A DNA stretch of 64,000 nt, taken from NCBI RefSeq assembly GCF_000304335.1, contig NZ_CAJF01000017.1, positions 17,971 to 81,970 of the forward strand. The letters are read 5' to 3'. Below the pieces are notes generated by a model. The model worked only from the letters and a program-made list of their open reading frames with translations, was not told the origin of the DNA and ran no database searches. The stretch is from Microbacterium yannicii PS01 (GTDB lineage: Bacteria > Actinomycetota > Actinomycetes > Actinomycetales > Microbacteriaceae). Of the stretch, positions 25,517-33,879 are shown piece after piece; position 1 is the stretch's first letter, and each line of letters opens with the position of its first letter. The translations under genes were made by a program, and so were the position numbers.

Positions 25517-26846
25517 CGCCGCCCTGAGAGACCTCGTTCACGGCCGTGGCGACGGGCTGCTCACCCTGCAGCGCGCCGAGCAGGTCTCCCTGTCCCTGGG
25601 GAATCGCCCACCGCGCGATGTCCTCCGGTCCGGCCGCGACGGCCTCCAGCACCTCGGGCGCGTAGAAGTCCGACAGCGGAGCCTTGGTGTCGACGCCCGC
25701 GGGGAGCGTCGCCCACAGGTCGGAATACACCGTCGGCTCGTCCGCAGTGCCGAACCGCACCGGGACCTTGCCCTCGGGCGCGATCGCGATCCAGTCCTCG
25801 TACCCGTCGCTCATCATGTACTCGATGAAGGCCTGCGAGTCCTCGGCGTTCGCACCGTCGGTGATCGTCCACGACGTGATCTCACCGAACTGGGCGGGCC
25901 CCTCGCCGTCCGGCCCGGCGATGGAGGTCACGACGCCCGTGTTCGCCGCGAGGAACGCGGGGTCTGCCTCGCACTCCGGGCAGTTCGGCTTGGCGTCCTC
26001 GCGCAGGCCCGCCATCTCGTCCAGCACGAAGCTCGACCAGATGAACATCGCCGCGTCGCCGGCGAAGTAGGTCGCGCGTGTCGTGTCGACGTCCTGCGAT
26101 CCGGGGACGGAGTAGTTGCTGGTGAGGTCGCCGTAGAAGCTGAGCGCCTCGACGCAGGGCGCGGAGTCGAGCTCGATCTCGCCGTCTTCGTTCACCAGCT
26201 CGCACCCGTTGCCCAGCGCGACCTGCTCGAACGTCTGCTCGGTGAACGCGTCGCCGGGCGCCGTCGCGCCGACGAAACCAGCCAGCTCGGGCGAGTTCAG
26301 CGCCTCTGCCGCCTCGAGGATCTTGTCGTAGCTGTCGGGGGCATCCAGGCCGGCCGCTTCGAAGAGGTCGGACCGGTAGAAGAGCATCTGCAGCCACGAC
26401 TCGCTCGGCACCGCGAGCTGGGTGTCTCCGTCAGCCGTAAGCTCGAGCGCGCGCTCCGAGAACGTCGAAGGATCGAGCGCGTCGACGGCGGCTGCCACGG
26501 CGTCGGTGTCCAGGAGTTCGTTGGCCGACAGGGTTCGCACCTGCGGAAGCGAGATGCCGCCGATCACGTCGGGGAGGTCTCCGGCGGCCGCCGACGACGT
26601 GATGAGCTGAGCGAACTGGTCTTCGGCGACAGAGACGACCTCGACCTCGACTCCCGACTCCTCTTCGAAAGCGGCGACGATCTCTTCGGTCGCCGCGACC
26701 CGATCGGGAAGGTCTTCCTGGAGCCAGAACGTGATGCCTTCGGCGTCATCGCCGCCGTCGTCGCCGCCGCCGGCGGTACAGCCCGCCAGCACCAGCGCTG
26801 CCGCGCAGACCGCTGTGATGGTGACTGCTGTGGAACGGATCTTCAC
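25452..26846 (-). CDS. Sugar ABC transporter substrate-binding lipoprotein
   Basis: A 464-residue family-1 solute-binding protein starting at GTG 26846 behind AGGAGG. The signal peptide ends in LVLAGC (Cys23), followed by Gly/Asp-rich linker and GITFWLQEDLPDR. It contains paired Cys residues (GNGCELVN, APCVEAL, NCPECEAD) that may form disulfides outside the cell. It is the first gene of the GH36/GH13 operon and is divergent from the ROK gene, with a clear promoter and operator between them. Confidence 0.9.
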   Translation of the reverse strand: MKIRSTAVTITAVCAAALVLAGCTAGGGDDGGDDAEGITFWLQEDLPDRVAATEEIVAAFEEESGVEVEVVSVAEDQFAQLITSSAAAGDLPDVIGGISLPQVRTLSANELLDTDAVAAAVDALDPSTFSERALELTADGDTQLAVPSESWLQMLFYRSDLFEAAGLDAPDSYDKILEAAEALNSPELAGFVGATAPGDAFTEQTFEQVALGNGCELVNEDGEIELDSAPCVEALSFYGDLTSNYSVPGSQDVDTTRATYFAGDAAMFIWSSFVLDEMAGLREDAKPNCPECEADPAFLAANTGVVTSIAGPDGEGPAQFGEITSWTITDGANAEDSQAFIEYMMSDGYEDWIAIAPEGKVPVRFGTADEPTVYSDLWATLPAGVDTKAPLSDFYAPEVLEAVAAGPEDIARWAIPQGQGDLLGALQGEQPVATAVNEVSQGGDAEQAAATAAEAARSVQESLQ

Positions 26847-26912
26847 CGTACGCCTCCTCGCGCTTCATCGTGCAGGTGTGCTCGGCCGCGCCACCGCGGC
26901 GGATATGTATAG

Positions 26913-26941
26913 AAGCTAGGTGCGTTATGTCTAGCTGTCAA
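26913..26941 (-). promoter_or_regulatory. Promoter with ROK operator for the GH36/GH13 operon
   Basis: On the minus strand TTGACA (26936-26941) and TAGCTT (26913-26918) are spaced by exactly 17 nt. Overlapping both is an inverted repeat, AGCTAG (26914-26919) and CTAGCT (26931-26936), 11 nt apart. Binding there would block RNA polymerase, as expected for repression by the divergent ROK protein. Confidence 0.65.
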
Positions 26942-26979
26942 GCATAATTAGAATCGTCAGCGGACAGGAGATACACCCG

Positions 26980-28125
26980 ATGCCCGGACCCGGCGACGTT
27001 CTGGACCTCATTCGCGAACGTGGCGCCCTGACGCGCGGAGAGGTTCTCGAGCACACGGGGCTCTCGCGCATGACGGTTTCGAGCCGCATCGACGCCCTCC
27101 TCGAGGCCGGGCTGCTCGTGGAACAGGGGACCGATCGCGTCACGGGCGGCCGGCCCTCGCGCCGGCTCGAGTTCAACCTGGCGCACGGGTCGGTGGTGAC
27201 GGCATCCGTCGACACCACCCACACCACCGTCGCGATCACCGACCTCGCCGGCCGCATCCGCAGCGAGCGCCGCGTGGACGTCGCCGTCGCGGACGGACCC
27301 GTGCGCACCCTGGACGCCGTCGTCGACGCCACCCGCGCCCTCGTCGGCAGCTCGAACGGTCTCGAGGGCATCGCTGCGATCGGGATCAGCGTTCCCGGCC
27401 CGGTCGATCCCGACACCGGGCGCCCGAGTCAGCCGCCGATCATGCCCGGCTGGGACGGCTACCCGATTCCGGAGCACCTCACCGACGCGCTGGGCGTGCC
27501 CGCCCTCGTGGCGAACGACGCCGACGCGGCGGCGCTGGGCGAGCAGCGCAGCGCTCACCCGAACTCGCGGTCCCTGTGCTTCATCAAGGTGTCGTCGGGC
27601 ATCGGGACGGGCATCGTCCTCGGCGGCCAGGTCTATCGCGGCACGGACGGCGGCGCCGGCGACATCGGCCACGTGAAGATCGCGGGGTACGACCACCTCG
27701 TCTGCCAGTGCGGCGCACACGGCTGCCTCGCTGCCGTCGCCTCGGGTCGCGCCGTGGCGCGCGCCCTCACCGATCTGGGCAAGCCGGCGTCGTCCGCGTC
27801 CGATGTCGGGGCCTATCTCGCCGACGGGGATCCCGACGCCGCCCGGCTCACGCAGCAGGCCGGACGCGTTCTCGGCGAGGTGGTCGCCACCGTCGTGTCG
27901 CTCCTCAACCCCGCCGAGGTGGTCCTCGGCGGCATGCTCGCGTCGGCACCGCTCCTCACCGGCGTGCGCGAGACGCTCTACCCCCGATCGCTGCCCCGCG
28001 CCACCCGCCATCTGACGGTCAGTCTGTCGACGCTCTCCCAGCGGGCGGCGACGGTCGGGCTCGCGGCGCTCGTCGTCGACCGCGAGTACTCGCCGGCGGC
28101 CGTAAACAGGGCCCTGAGCAGCTGA
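26980..28125 (+). CDS. ROK-family transcriptional repressor
   Basis: A 381-residue ROK protein with an N-terminal winged HTH (LTRGEVLEHTGLSRMTVSSR, residues about 18-37) and a ROK domain. The zinc motif is CQCGAHGCLA, with Ala in the place of the usual final Glu. DIGHVKI and GISVPGPVDPDTGR are typical. The ATG follows GGAG. Divergent orientation and the inverted repeat at 26914-26936 make it the likely repressor of the adjacent transporter/glycosidase operon, released by a sugar. Confidence 0.9.
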   Translation: MPGPGDVLDLIRERGALTRGEVLEHTGLSRMTVSSRIDALLEAGLLVEQGTDRVTGGRPSRRLEFNLAHGSVVTASVDTTHTTVAITDLAGRIRSERRVDVAVADGPVRTLDAVVDATRALVGSSNGLEGIAAIGISVPGPVDPDTGRPSQPPIMPGWDGYPIPEHLTDALGVPALVANDADAAALGEQRSAHPNSRSLCFIKVSSGIGTGIVLGGQVYRGTDGGAGDIGHVKIAGYDHLVCQCGAHGCLAAVASGRAVARALTDLGKPASSASDVGAYLADGDPDAARLTQQAGRVLGEVVATVVSLLNPAEVVLGGMLASAPLLTGVRETLYPRSLPRATRHLTVSLSTLSQRAATVGLAALVVDREYSPAAVNRALSS

Positions 28126-28151
28126 GCCGCCGGACACGGCAGAATCGAAGC

Positions 28152-29027
28152 ATGCCCGCCGCGCCGAACCTGCTCGCCGACCATGCCTGCCTCATCGTCC
28201 ACGGCAGTGACCGCCCGGGTATCGTCGCCGCCGTCTCGGCGATGATCACGCGGATCGGCGGGAACATCGTCGCGTTCGACCAGTACTCGGACGACCCGAT
28301 CGGCGGGGCGTACTTCCAGCGCGTGGTCTTCCACCGGCCGGGCTTCGCGGCGGATCGGCCCGAGATCGAGGCCGGGATCGCCACGACGCTCGCCGACTTC
28401 GAGCTGGAGTGGTCGCTCACCGACCAGTCGGTGCCCAAGCGCATGGCGATCCTGGCGTCGCAGCAGGACCACTGCCTTCTCGACCTGCTGTGGCGGCACC
28501 GCCGCGGCGACCTTCCCGTCACCATCCCGATGGTGATCTCGAACCACACCACGTCGGCCGAAGACGTGCGCTCGTTCGGGGTGCCCTTCTTCCACGTGCC
28601 GTCGGCGCCCGGTCCCGACAAGTCCGCCGCCGAGGCGAAGATCGTGGAGCTGCTGAAGGGCAACGTCGACTTCGTGGTGCTCGCCCGCTACATGCAGATC
28701 CTGTCGGGCGACTTCCTGTCGCAGCTCGGGGTGCCCGTCATCAACATCCACCACTCCTTCCTTCCGGCCTTCATCGGCGCCGAGCCGTACAAGAAGGCCA
28801 AGCAGCGCGGCGTGAAGCTCATCGGAGCCACCTCGCACTACGTCACCGACGACCTCGACGAGGGGCCGATCATCGAGCAGGACACGGTGCGGGTCACCCA
28901 CGCCGACTCGGCGGCGGAACTGGCCCGGCGCGGCGCCGACGTCGAGCGTCAGGTGCTGTCGCGAGCCGTGCTGTGGCACGCCGAAGACCGCGTGATCCGC
29001 CACGGCAACCACACGATCGTCTTCTAG
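28152..29027 (+). CDS. purU: Formyltetrahydrofolate deformylase (PurU), first copy
   Basis: A 291-residue PurU: N-terminal ACT-like domain (ACLIVHGSDRPGIVAAVSA) and C-terminal formyl-transferase fold with SNHTTSAEDV, INIHHSFLPAFIGAEPY and GATSHYVTDDLDEGPII. The conserved His/Asp hydrolase residues are in NIHHSFLP and the DDLDEGP segment. It hydrolyses 10-formyl-THF to formate and THF. It is very similar to the second copy at 62161. Its neighbours are a folate cyclodeaminase-like gene and an IclR regulator, so it may recycle folate during aromatic O-demethylation. Its stop overlaps the convergent IclR stop. Confidence 0.93.
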   Translation: MPAAPNLLADHACLIVHGSDRPGIVAAVSAMITRIGGNIVAFDQYSDDPIGGAYFQRVVFHRPGFAADRPEIEAGIATTLADFELEWSLTDQSVPKRMAILASQQDHCLLDLLWRHRRGDLPVTIPMVISNHTTSAEDVRSFGVPFFHVPSAPGPDKSAAEAKIVELLKGNVDFVVLARYMQILSGDFLSQLGVPVINIHHSFLPAFIGAEPYKKAKQRGVKLIGATSHYVTDDLDEGPIIEQDTVRVTHADSAAELARRGADVERQVLSRAVLWHAEDRVIRHGNHTIVF

Positions 29028-29845
29028 ATCAGGCGCAGCTCGGCGTCGATCGCCGTCGCCGCGGCCTGCAGTCTCGGCAGATAGGCGTCGAGGACGTGCT
29101 CGACGGTGTCGCGCGTGGCGCTCGTCGAGACGTTGACGGCGGCGACGACCTCGCCCCGCCGGTCACGCACCGGCACGGCGACCGAGCGCAGTCCGGGCTC
29201 GAGCTCGCCGTCGACCAGCGCCCATCCCTGCTCGCGGACGCGGGCCAGTTCCGCCCGCAGCGCGGCGGCGTCGGTGAGGGTTCGCTCGGTGAGGGCCTGC
29301 GGAGCGGATGCGGTCAGCAGGGCCTGGACCGCGGCATCCGGCTGCTCGGCCAGCAGCACACGCCCCATGGACGTCGCGTAGGCCGGGAACCTCGTGCCGA
29401 TCGTGATGCGCACGCTCATGATGCGACGGGTGGGCACGCGAGCGACGTAGACGATGTCGGCGCCGTCGAGGACCGCCGCAGAGACGCTCTCGTCCACCTC
29501 GTGCGAGAGGCGCTCGAGGTGCGGCTGCACGACCTCGGGGATCGACACGGCGCTGAGGTAGCTGAATCCGAGTTCGAGCACCCGCGGCGTGAGGGCGAAC
29601 CGCGCGCCCACGCCCGTCGCTGAGCCTGACCCGGTCGCTGAGCCTGTCGAAGCGCGCACGTATCCGAGCTGCTCGAGGGTGCGGAGGAACCTTCCCGCCG
29701 CGGCACGCGTGATCCCGGCGCGCCGAGCGACGTCGCTCAGGGTGAGCTCGGCGTGCTCCGCGTCGAATGCGCGGATGACGGCCAGCCCGCGCGCGAGCGA
29801 CTGCACGAAATCGCCCGAGGGCGCCGACCGGGGCTCTTCACTCAC
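29024..29845 (-). CDS. IclR-family regulator (PcaR/PobR-like)
   Basis: A 273-residue IclR protein with HTH (LTLSDVARRAGITRAAAGRF) preceded by QSLARGLAVIRAFD, the hallmark N terminus of the PcaR/PcaU/PobR subgroup that senses beta-ketoadipate-pathway intermediates. The effector domain carries SMGRVLLAEQPD and GLRSVAVPVRDRRG. Between HTH and effector domain is a Ser/Thr/Gly/Ala tract (STGSATGSGSAT) encoded by two copies of the dispersed repeat. It is the best candidate for regulating the nearby pcaIJF and pcaHGBDC operons. Confidence 0.88.
   Translation of the reverse strand: MSEEPRSAPSGDFVQSLARGLAVIRAFDAEHAELTLSDVARRAGITRAAAGRFLRTLEQLGYVRASTGSATGSGSATGVGARFALTPRVLELGFSYLSAVSIPEVVQPHLERLSHEVDESVSAAVLDGADIVYVARVPTRRIMSVRITIGTRFPAYATSMGRVLLAEQPDAAVQALLTASAPQALTERTLTDAAALRAELARVREQGWALVDGELEPGLRSVAVPVRDRRGEVVAAVNVSTSATRDTVEHVLDAYLPRLQAAATAIDAELRLI
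29613..29652. repeat. Two tandem copies of the dispersed CTTCGACAGGCTC repeat inside an IclR gene
   Basis: GTCGCTGAGCCTG occurs twice in a row, the second completed by TCGAAG. In the IclR frame this codes a Ser-Thr-Gly-Ala linker between the DNA-binding and effector domains. Confidence 0.7.
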
Positions 29846-29953
29846 TCGCCGTGCTCCTCGCGGGTGGAACGGGTGTCCGTACGCGAGACTATCGCGCCGT
29901 CCTCACCGTCCCCACGGCCCCTCCACTCGCCGCTGGCGCGTCGAGCGGAGCCT

Positions 29954-30583
29954 CTAGCCGCGTGGGCCCAGCCGGGCGAGCATGCGCGCCAGCTCGCCCC
30001 GCACGTCGGCGATCTCGCGCAGTTCACCCTCGGCCCGTCCGAGGGCGTCATCCAGCCCGTCGCCGGAGGTGCGATGCCCCGCGAGCAGCTCGAGGTCGGC
30101 CCGGGTGGTCGCGACGATCCCACCGAGCGCGGCGGCGAGGGCCTGGCCGGCGACGAGCAGGTCGGCTCGCACGTTCGGATTGCCGATCTCGGCCAGCAGA
30201 CGCACCTCGTCGACGAGGGATGCCGCGACCCGCCCCACCGCCAGCGACGACTCCGTCGCCTCCACGGTGGCCGCGCGCACGGCGCGCTCACGCTCCGGGC
30301 CGTCCTCCATCGCCAGGGCCGCGCCGAACTCCGCCGAGCGCACGCCGTCCGCTTCGGCCGCTCCGGTCGCCTGCCGCCGGATGCGACCGACGCGTTCCCG
30401 CGCCCGCGCGGCCTCCGGCTCGTCGGGCGTGTAGGCGGCGACCATTCCGAGCAGCGCCGCCGAGATGCCGGTCATGACCGCGCACGCCGCGCCCCCGCCG
30501 GGCGCGCCGTGACCTTCCGCGAGCCGGTCGAGCCACTCGTCGAGCGGGGTCGCGGCAGGGATGAGATCGTCGTCGGCCATCAT
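29954..30583 (-). CDS. Cyclodeaminase/cyclohydrolase-family folate enzyme (FTCD_C/FchA-like)
   Basis: A 209-residue all-helical protein of the formiminotransferase-cyclodeaminase family. The signature near the N terminus is GAPGGGAACAVMTG, which binds the pteridine. It is the length of stand-alone methenyl-THF cyclohydrolases (FchA) rather than bifunctional FTCD. It would convert 5,10-methenyl-THF and 10-formyl-THF. Close to purU, it fits one-carbon recycling. There are 147 bp before it that contain GC-rich hairpins (30648-30665) but no obvious promoter. Confidence 0.8.
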   Translation of the reverse strand: MMADDDLIPAATPLDEWLDRLAEGHGAPGGGAACAVMTGISAALLGMVAAYTPDEPEAARARERVGRIRRQATGAAEADGVRSAEFGAALAMEDGPERERAVRAATVEATESSLAVGRVAASLVDEVRLLAEIGNPNVRADLLVAGQALAAALGGIVATTRADLELLAGHRTSGDGLDDALGRAEGELREIADVRGELARMLARLGPRG

Positions 30584-30730
30584 GCTCCTCGGCGTCGGCG
30601 TGCTCCGCCGGTGGGGGCGACGGATGCCGTCACCCTATGGTCCGGACGCCCCCGGCCCAGGGGGCTTGACTCTCCACTCGTCGGGACCGCACGTGTTCCG
30701 CCGAGACCGCAGGTTGCGGGCGCTCGTCGG

Positions 30731-31900
30731 TCAGCGCTCGAGCACCACCGCGAGGCCCTGGCCCACGCCGATGCAGATCGCGGCGACCGCGACGCCGCCG
30801 CCGCGGCGCTTCAGCTCGTGCGCGGCGCGCCCGATGATCCGTCCGCCGGAGGCCCCCAGCGGGTGCCCGATCGCGATGGCGCCGCCGTGGATGTTGAGCT
30901 TCGCGGGGTCGAGCTCGGTCCACAGCTGCAGGCAGGCGAGGCTCTGCGAGGCGAACGCCTCGTTCAGCTCGACGAAGTCGACGTCCGCCCAACTGCGGCC
31001 GGCCCGGGCAAGGGCGCGGTTGGCCGCTTCGACCGGCGCGATCCCGAACACGTCGGGGTCGTTGCCGAAGACGCCCCGGCCGGTGATGCGAGCGAGGGGC
31101 TCGGCATCCATCGCCCCCTCTGCGCCGAGCAGGACCGCGGAGGCTCCGTCGTTGATCGACGACGAGTTGCCCGCGGTCACGGTGCCGTCTGCGGCGAAGA
31201 GCGCCTTCAGGCCACCCAGCTTCTCGAGCGTCGTGTCATCGCGGATGCCTTCGTCGCGCGCGAGCTCGGCACCGGCGACCTGCACGATCTCGTCGTCGAA
31301 GACGCCGCCCGCCCACGCCTCGGCGGCGAGGCGGTGGCTCTGCAGCGCGAAGGCGTCCTGCTCCTCCCGCGAGATGCGGTAGATCGAGGCCAGCTTCTCG
31401 GCCGACTCGCCGTTCGCGATCGTCCACTCCTTCGGCAGCGCCCTGTTGACCATGCGCCAGCCGATGGCGGTGTTCCACAGGGTCTGGTTGCCGACCGCGG
31501 GCCACGGCTTCGCAGACTTCTCCACCACGAACGGGGCCCGGCTCATGGACTCGACGCCACCGGCGAGCACGATGTCGGCGTCCCCCGCTTCGATCGCCCG
31601 CGACCCCTGGATGACCGCCTCGATGCTCGATCCGCAGAGCCGGTTGACGGTCACACCCGGCACGCTCGTCGGGAATCCGGCGAGCAGTGCACCCATGCGG
31701 GCGACGTTGCGGTTGTCCTCGCCCGCCTGGTTCGCGTCGCCGAACACGACCTCCTCGATGCGGGCCGGATCGAGCCCGGTCCGCTCGACGGCCGCCTTCA
31801 TGACGACGGCGGCGAGGTCGTCGGGGCGGACGCCCGAGAGACCGCCCGCGGCACGGCCGAACGGCGTGCGGAGGGCGTCGTAGATGTAGGTGGCAGGCAT
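30731..31900 (-). CDS. pcaF: 3-oxoadipyl-CoA thiolase
   Basis: A 389-residue thiolase. The nucleophilic Cys89 is in NRLCGSS, the His is in GGAIAIGHPLGASG and the second Cys (about 376) is in CIGVGQG, where the usual sequence is CIGGGQG. It cleaves 3-oxoadipyl-CoA to succinyl-CoA and acetyl-CoA, the last step of the beta-ketoadipate pathway. A 1-bp gap to the CoA-transferase subunit gene and the order pcaI-pcaJ-pcaF support this over a general acetyl-CoA acetyltransferase. Confidence 0.92.
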   Translation of the reverse strand: MPATYIYDALRTPFGRAAGGLSGVRPDDLAAVVMKAAVERTGLDPARIEEVVFGDANQAGEDNRNVARMGALLAGFPTSVPGVTVNRLCGSSIEAVIQGSRAIEAGDADIVLAGGVESMSRAPFVVEKSAKPWPAVGNQTLWNTAIGWRMVNRALPKEWTIANGESAEKLASIYRISREEQDAFALQSHRLAAEAWAGGVFDDEIVQVAGAELARDEGIRDDTTLEKLGGLKALFAADGTVTAGNSSSINDGASAVLLGAEGAMDAEPLARITGRGVFGNDPDVFGIAPVEAANRALARAGRSWADVDFVELNEAFASQSLACLQLWTELDPAKLNIHGGAIAIGHPLGASGGRIIGRAAHELKRRGGGVAVAAICIGVGQGLAVVLER

Positions 31901-31901
31901 G

Positions 31902-32600
31902 TCAGTCCTCGGTTCCTTGGCCGGTCGAAGAGGCGGACGCCGCGGCTTCCCGCAGGCGGAGTCCGGTGAGTTCGGCGAGCGATTCCACGGTGTTGTCGCC
32001 GAAGGCCTCGCGCACCGCGAAGCCGTCGGGGGTCACGTCGAAGATCGCGTGATCGGTGTAGACGCGGGTGACGCAGCCGACACCGGTCAGGGGATACGTG
32101 CACTGCTCGACGAGCTTGGACTCGCCGGTCTTGGTCAGCAGGTCGGTCATGACGTAGACGTTCTTGGCGCCGATCGCGAGGTCCATCGCGCCGCCGACGG
32201 CCGGGATGGCACCGGGCGCACCCGTCGACCAGTTGGCGAGGTCGCCGTCCTGCGAAACCTGGAACGCGCCGAGCACGCAGACGTCGAGGTGCCCGCCGCG
32301 CATCATTCCGAACGAGTCGGCGTGGTGGAAGTAGGCGGCACCGGACAGAGCGGTGACGGGCTGCTTGCCGGCGTTGATGAGGTCGGGGTCGACGAGGCCG
32401 GGAGCGGGCTTGGGCCCCATGCCCAGCATGCCGTTCTCGGTGTGCAGGATGATCTCGAGGTCGTCGGGCAGGAAGTCGGCGACGAGAGTCGGTGCGCCGA
32501 TGCCGAGGTTGACGTACGAGCCCTCGGGGATGTCGGCGGCGATGCGGGCGGCGAGCTCGTCGCGCGAGACCCGCGTGGCCGTGGGCTGGTCGGTGGTCAC
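31902..32600 (-). CDS. pcaJ: 3-oxoadipate CoA-transferase subunit B
   Basis: A 232-residue family I CoA-transferase beta subunit. The catalytic Glu55 is in HTENGMLGMG. GAMDLAIGAKNVYVMTD and CTYPLTGVGCVTRVYTD are characteristic. The GTG start (32600) overlaps the pcaI stop as GTGA, so the subunits are made in a coupled way. It transfers CoA from succinyl-CoA to 3-oxoadipate. An acetoacetate or succinyl-CoA:3-ketoacid transferase is the alternative, but the neighbours favour PcaJ. Confidence 0.92.
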   Translation of the reverse strand: MTTDQPTATRVSRDELAARIAADIPEGSYVNLGIGAPTLVADFLPDDLEIILHTENGMLGMGPKPAPGLVDPDLINAGKQPVTALSGAAYFHHADSFGMMRGGHLDVCVLGAFQVSQDGDLANWSTGAPGAIPAVGGAMDLAIGAKNVYVMTDLLTKTGESKLVEQCTYPLTGVGCVTRVYTDHAIFDVTPDGFAVREAFGDNTVESLAELTGLRLREAAASASSTGQGTED

Positions 32601-33355
32601 TGGTCCCCCTCCCGGGATGCCGTGGCATCCGCGAGCGGCCGCCCTTCGATGTCGACGCCGCCGACGAAGTCGCCGCCTCGCGTCCATGCCCGCTCGCCCA
32701 CCGCGACGACGCGGTCGACGAAGATGCCCGGCGTGACGATGGTCTCGGGTTCGAGCGACCCGAGGGGAACGATCTCGTCGACCTGCACGATCGTCGTCGT
32801 CGCGGCGGCCGCCATGATCGGCCCGAAGTTGCGTGCCGTCTCGCGGTACACGAGGTTGCCCCAGCGGTCACCCTGCCGGGCGCTGATGAGGGCCACATCG
32901 GCCTTGATGGGGTACTCGAGCACGTAGGTGCGCCCGTCGATCACGCGCTCCTCCTTGCCCTCGGCCAGCTGCGTGCCGACACCGGTCGGAGAGAAGAAGG
33001 CGCCGACTCCGGCGCCGGCCGCGCGGATCCGCTCGGCGAGATTGCCCTGCGGGACGAGCTCTAGTTCGATCTCGCCGGCACGGTACAGCTCGTCGAAGAC
33101 CCACGAATCGTGCTGGCGCGGGAACGAGCACAGGATGCGGCGCACGCGCTTCTTGGCCAGCAGCGCGGCAAGCCCGACGTCGCCGTTGCCGGCGTTGTTG
33201 TTCACGACGGTCAGGTCGGTCGCGCCCTGGGCGATGAGCGCGTCGATGAGCTCCACCGGCTGCCCGGCCCGGCCGAACCCGCCGATCATGACGGTCGATC
33301 CGTCGCGGATGCCGGCGACGGCCTCCTCGACGGACGCCACGGTCTTGTCGATCAC
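32597..33355 (-). CDS. pcaI: 3-oxoadipate CoA-transferase subunit A
   Basis: A 252-residue CoA-transferase alpha subunit with MIGGFGRAGQPVELIDALI near the N terminus, VNNNAGNGDVGLAALL and GNLVYRETARNFGPIMA. The GTG start follows GGAGG by 6 nt. It is the first gene of pcaIJF. A palindrome GTTCGC-tgt-GCGAAC lies 12 bp upstream of its start and is a likely IclR operator. Confidence 0.93.
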   Translation of the reverse strand: MIDKTVASVEEAVAGIRDGSTVMIGGFGRAGQPVELIDALIAQGATDLTVVNNNAGNGDVGLAALLAKKRVRRILCSFPRQHDSWVFDELYRAGEIELELVPQGNLAERIRAAGAGVGAFFSPTGVGTQLAEGKEERVIDGRTYVLEYPIKADVALISARQGDRWGNLVYRETARNFGPIMAAAATTTIVQVDEIVPLGSLEPETIVTPGIFVDRVVAVGERAWTRGGDFVGGVDIEGRPLADATASREGDQ

Positions 33356-33366
33356 AATGCCTCCGT

Positions 33367-33381
33367 GTTCGCTGTGCGAAC
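33367..33381. promoter_or_regulatory. Candidate IclR (PcaR-type) operator before pcaI
   Basis: GTTCGC (33367-33372) and GCGAAC (33376-33381) form a perfect palindrome with a 3-bp centre. PcaR/PcaU-type regulators bind GTTCG-N-CGNAC-like sites, so this fits. It lies in the 125-bp gap between pcaC and pcaI. Confidence 0.55.
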
Positions 33382-33480
33382 GCTTGTACGTACTGCGACC
33401 AGTCTAACGATCGGTCGAGCGATGGGGAAGGGCTCGACGGTGACATCCGTCGCCGGTACAGGCGGCCGCGGTCGGCCGTG

Positions 33481-33879
33481 TCACTCGGCGGCGAAGACCT
33501 CGTTCGCGATGCGGAAGGCCGTGTTCGCGGCGGGGACTCCGCAGTACACCGCGCTCTGCAGGATGATCTCGCGGATCTCGTCGACCGTCAGCCCGTTGCG
33601 CAGCGCGGCACGCAGGTGCATGGCGAGCTCTTCGTGGTGGCCGAGGGCGATGAGCGCCGTGATCACCGCCACCGAGCGCGAACGCCGGTCGAGCCCCGGC
33701 CGCGACCAGATGTCGCCCCACGCCACGCGGGTGATGAAGTCCTGGAAATCGGCGGTCAGCTCGGTGGTTGCGGCCGTCGCGCGATCCACGTGAGCATCCG
33801 AGAGCACGGCTCGGCGCACGGCCATGCCCTGGTCGTAGCGCTCCTCGTCGGTGAGGCCCTCGCCGGCGGGTCTGGTCAT
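33481..33879 (-). CDS. pcaC: 4-carboxymuconolactone decarboxylase
   Basis: A 132-residue carboxymuconolactone decarboxylase-family protein. YDQGMAVRRAVLSDAHVDRA and FQDFITRVAWGDIWSRPGL are typical of PcaC, as are GHHEELAMHLRAALRNG and SAVYCGVPAANTAF. It converts 4-carboxymuconolactone to 3-oxoadipate enol-lactone. It is encoded as a stand-alone enzyme rather than the PcaL fusion (PcaD-PcaC) common in other actinobacteria, although the two genes overlap by 4 bp. Confidence 0.93.
   Translation of the reverse strand: MTRPAGEGLTDEERYDQGMAVRRAVLSDAHVDRATAATTELTADFQDFITRVAWGDIWSRPGLDRRSRSVAVITALIALGHHEELAMHLRAALRNGLTVDEIREIILQSAVYCGVPAANTAFRIANEVFAAE

Noticed and set aside
30613..30667. Hairpin-rich stretch between pcaF and the cyclodeaminase gene as a terminator
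   Set aside because: Two competing GC stems exist and there is no tail; not strong enough to list as a feature.
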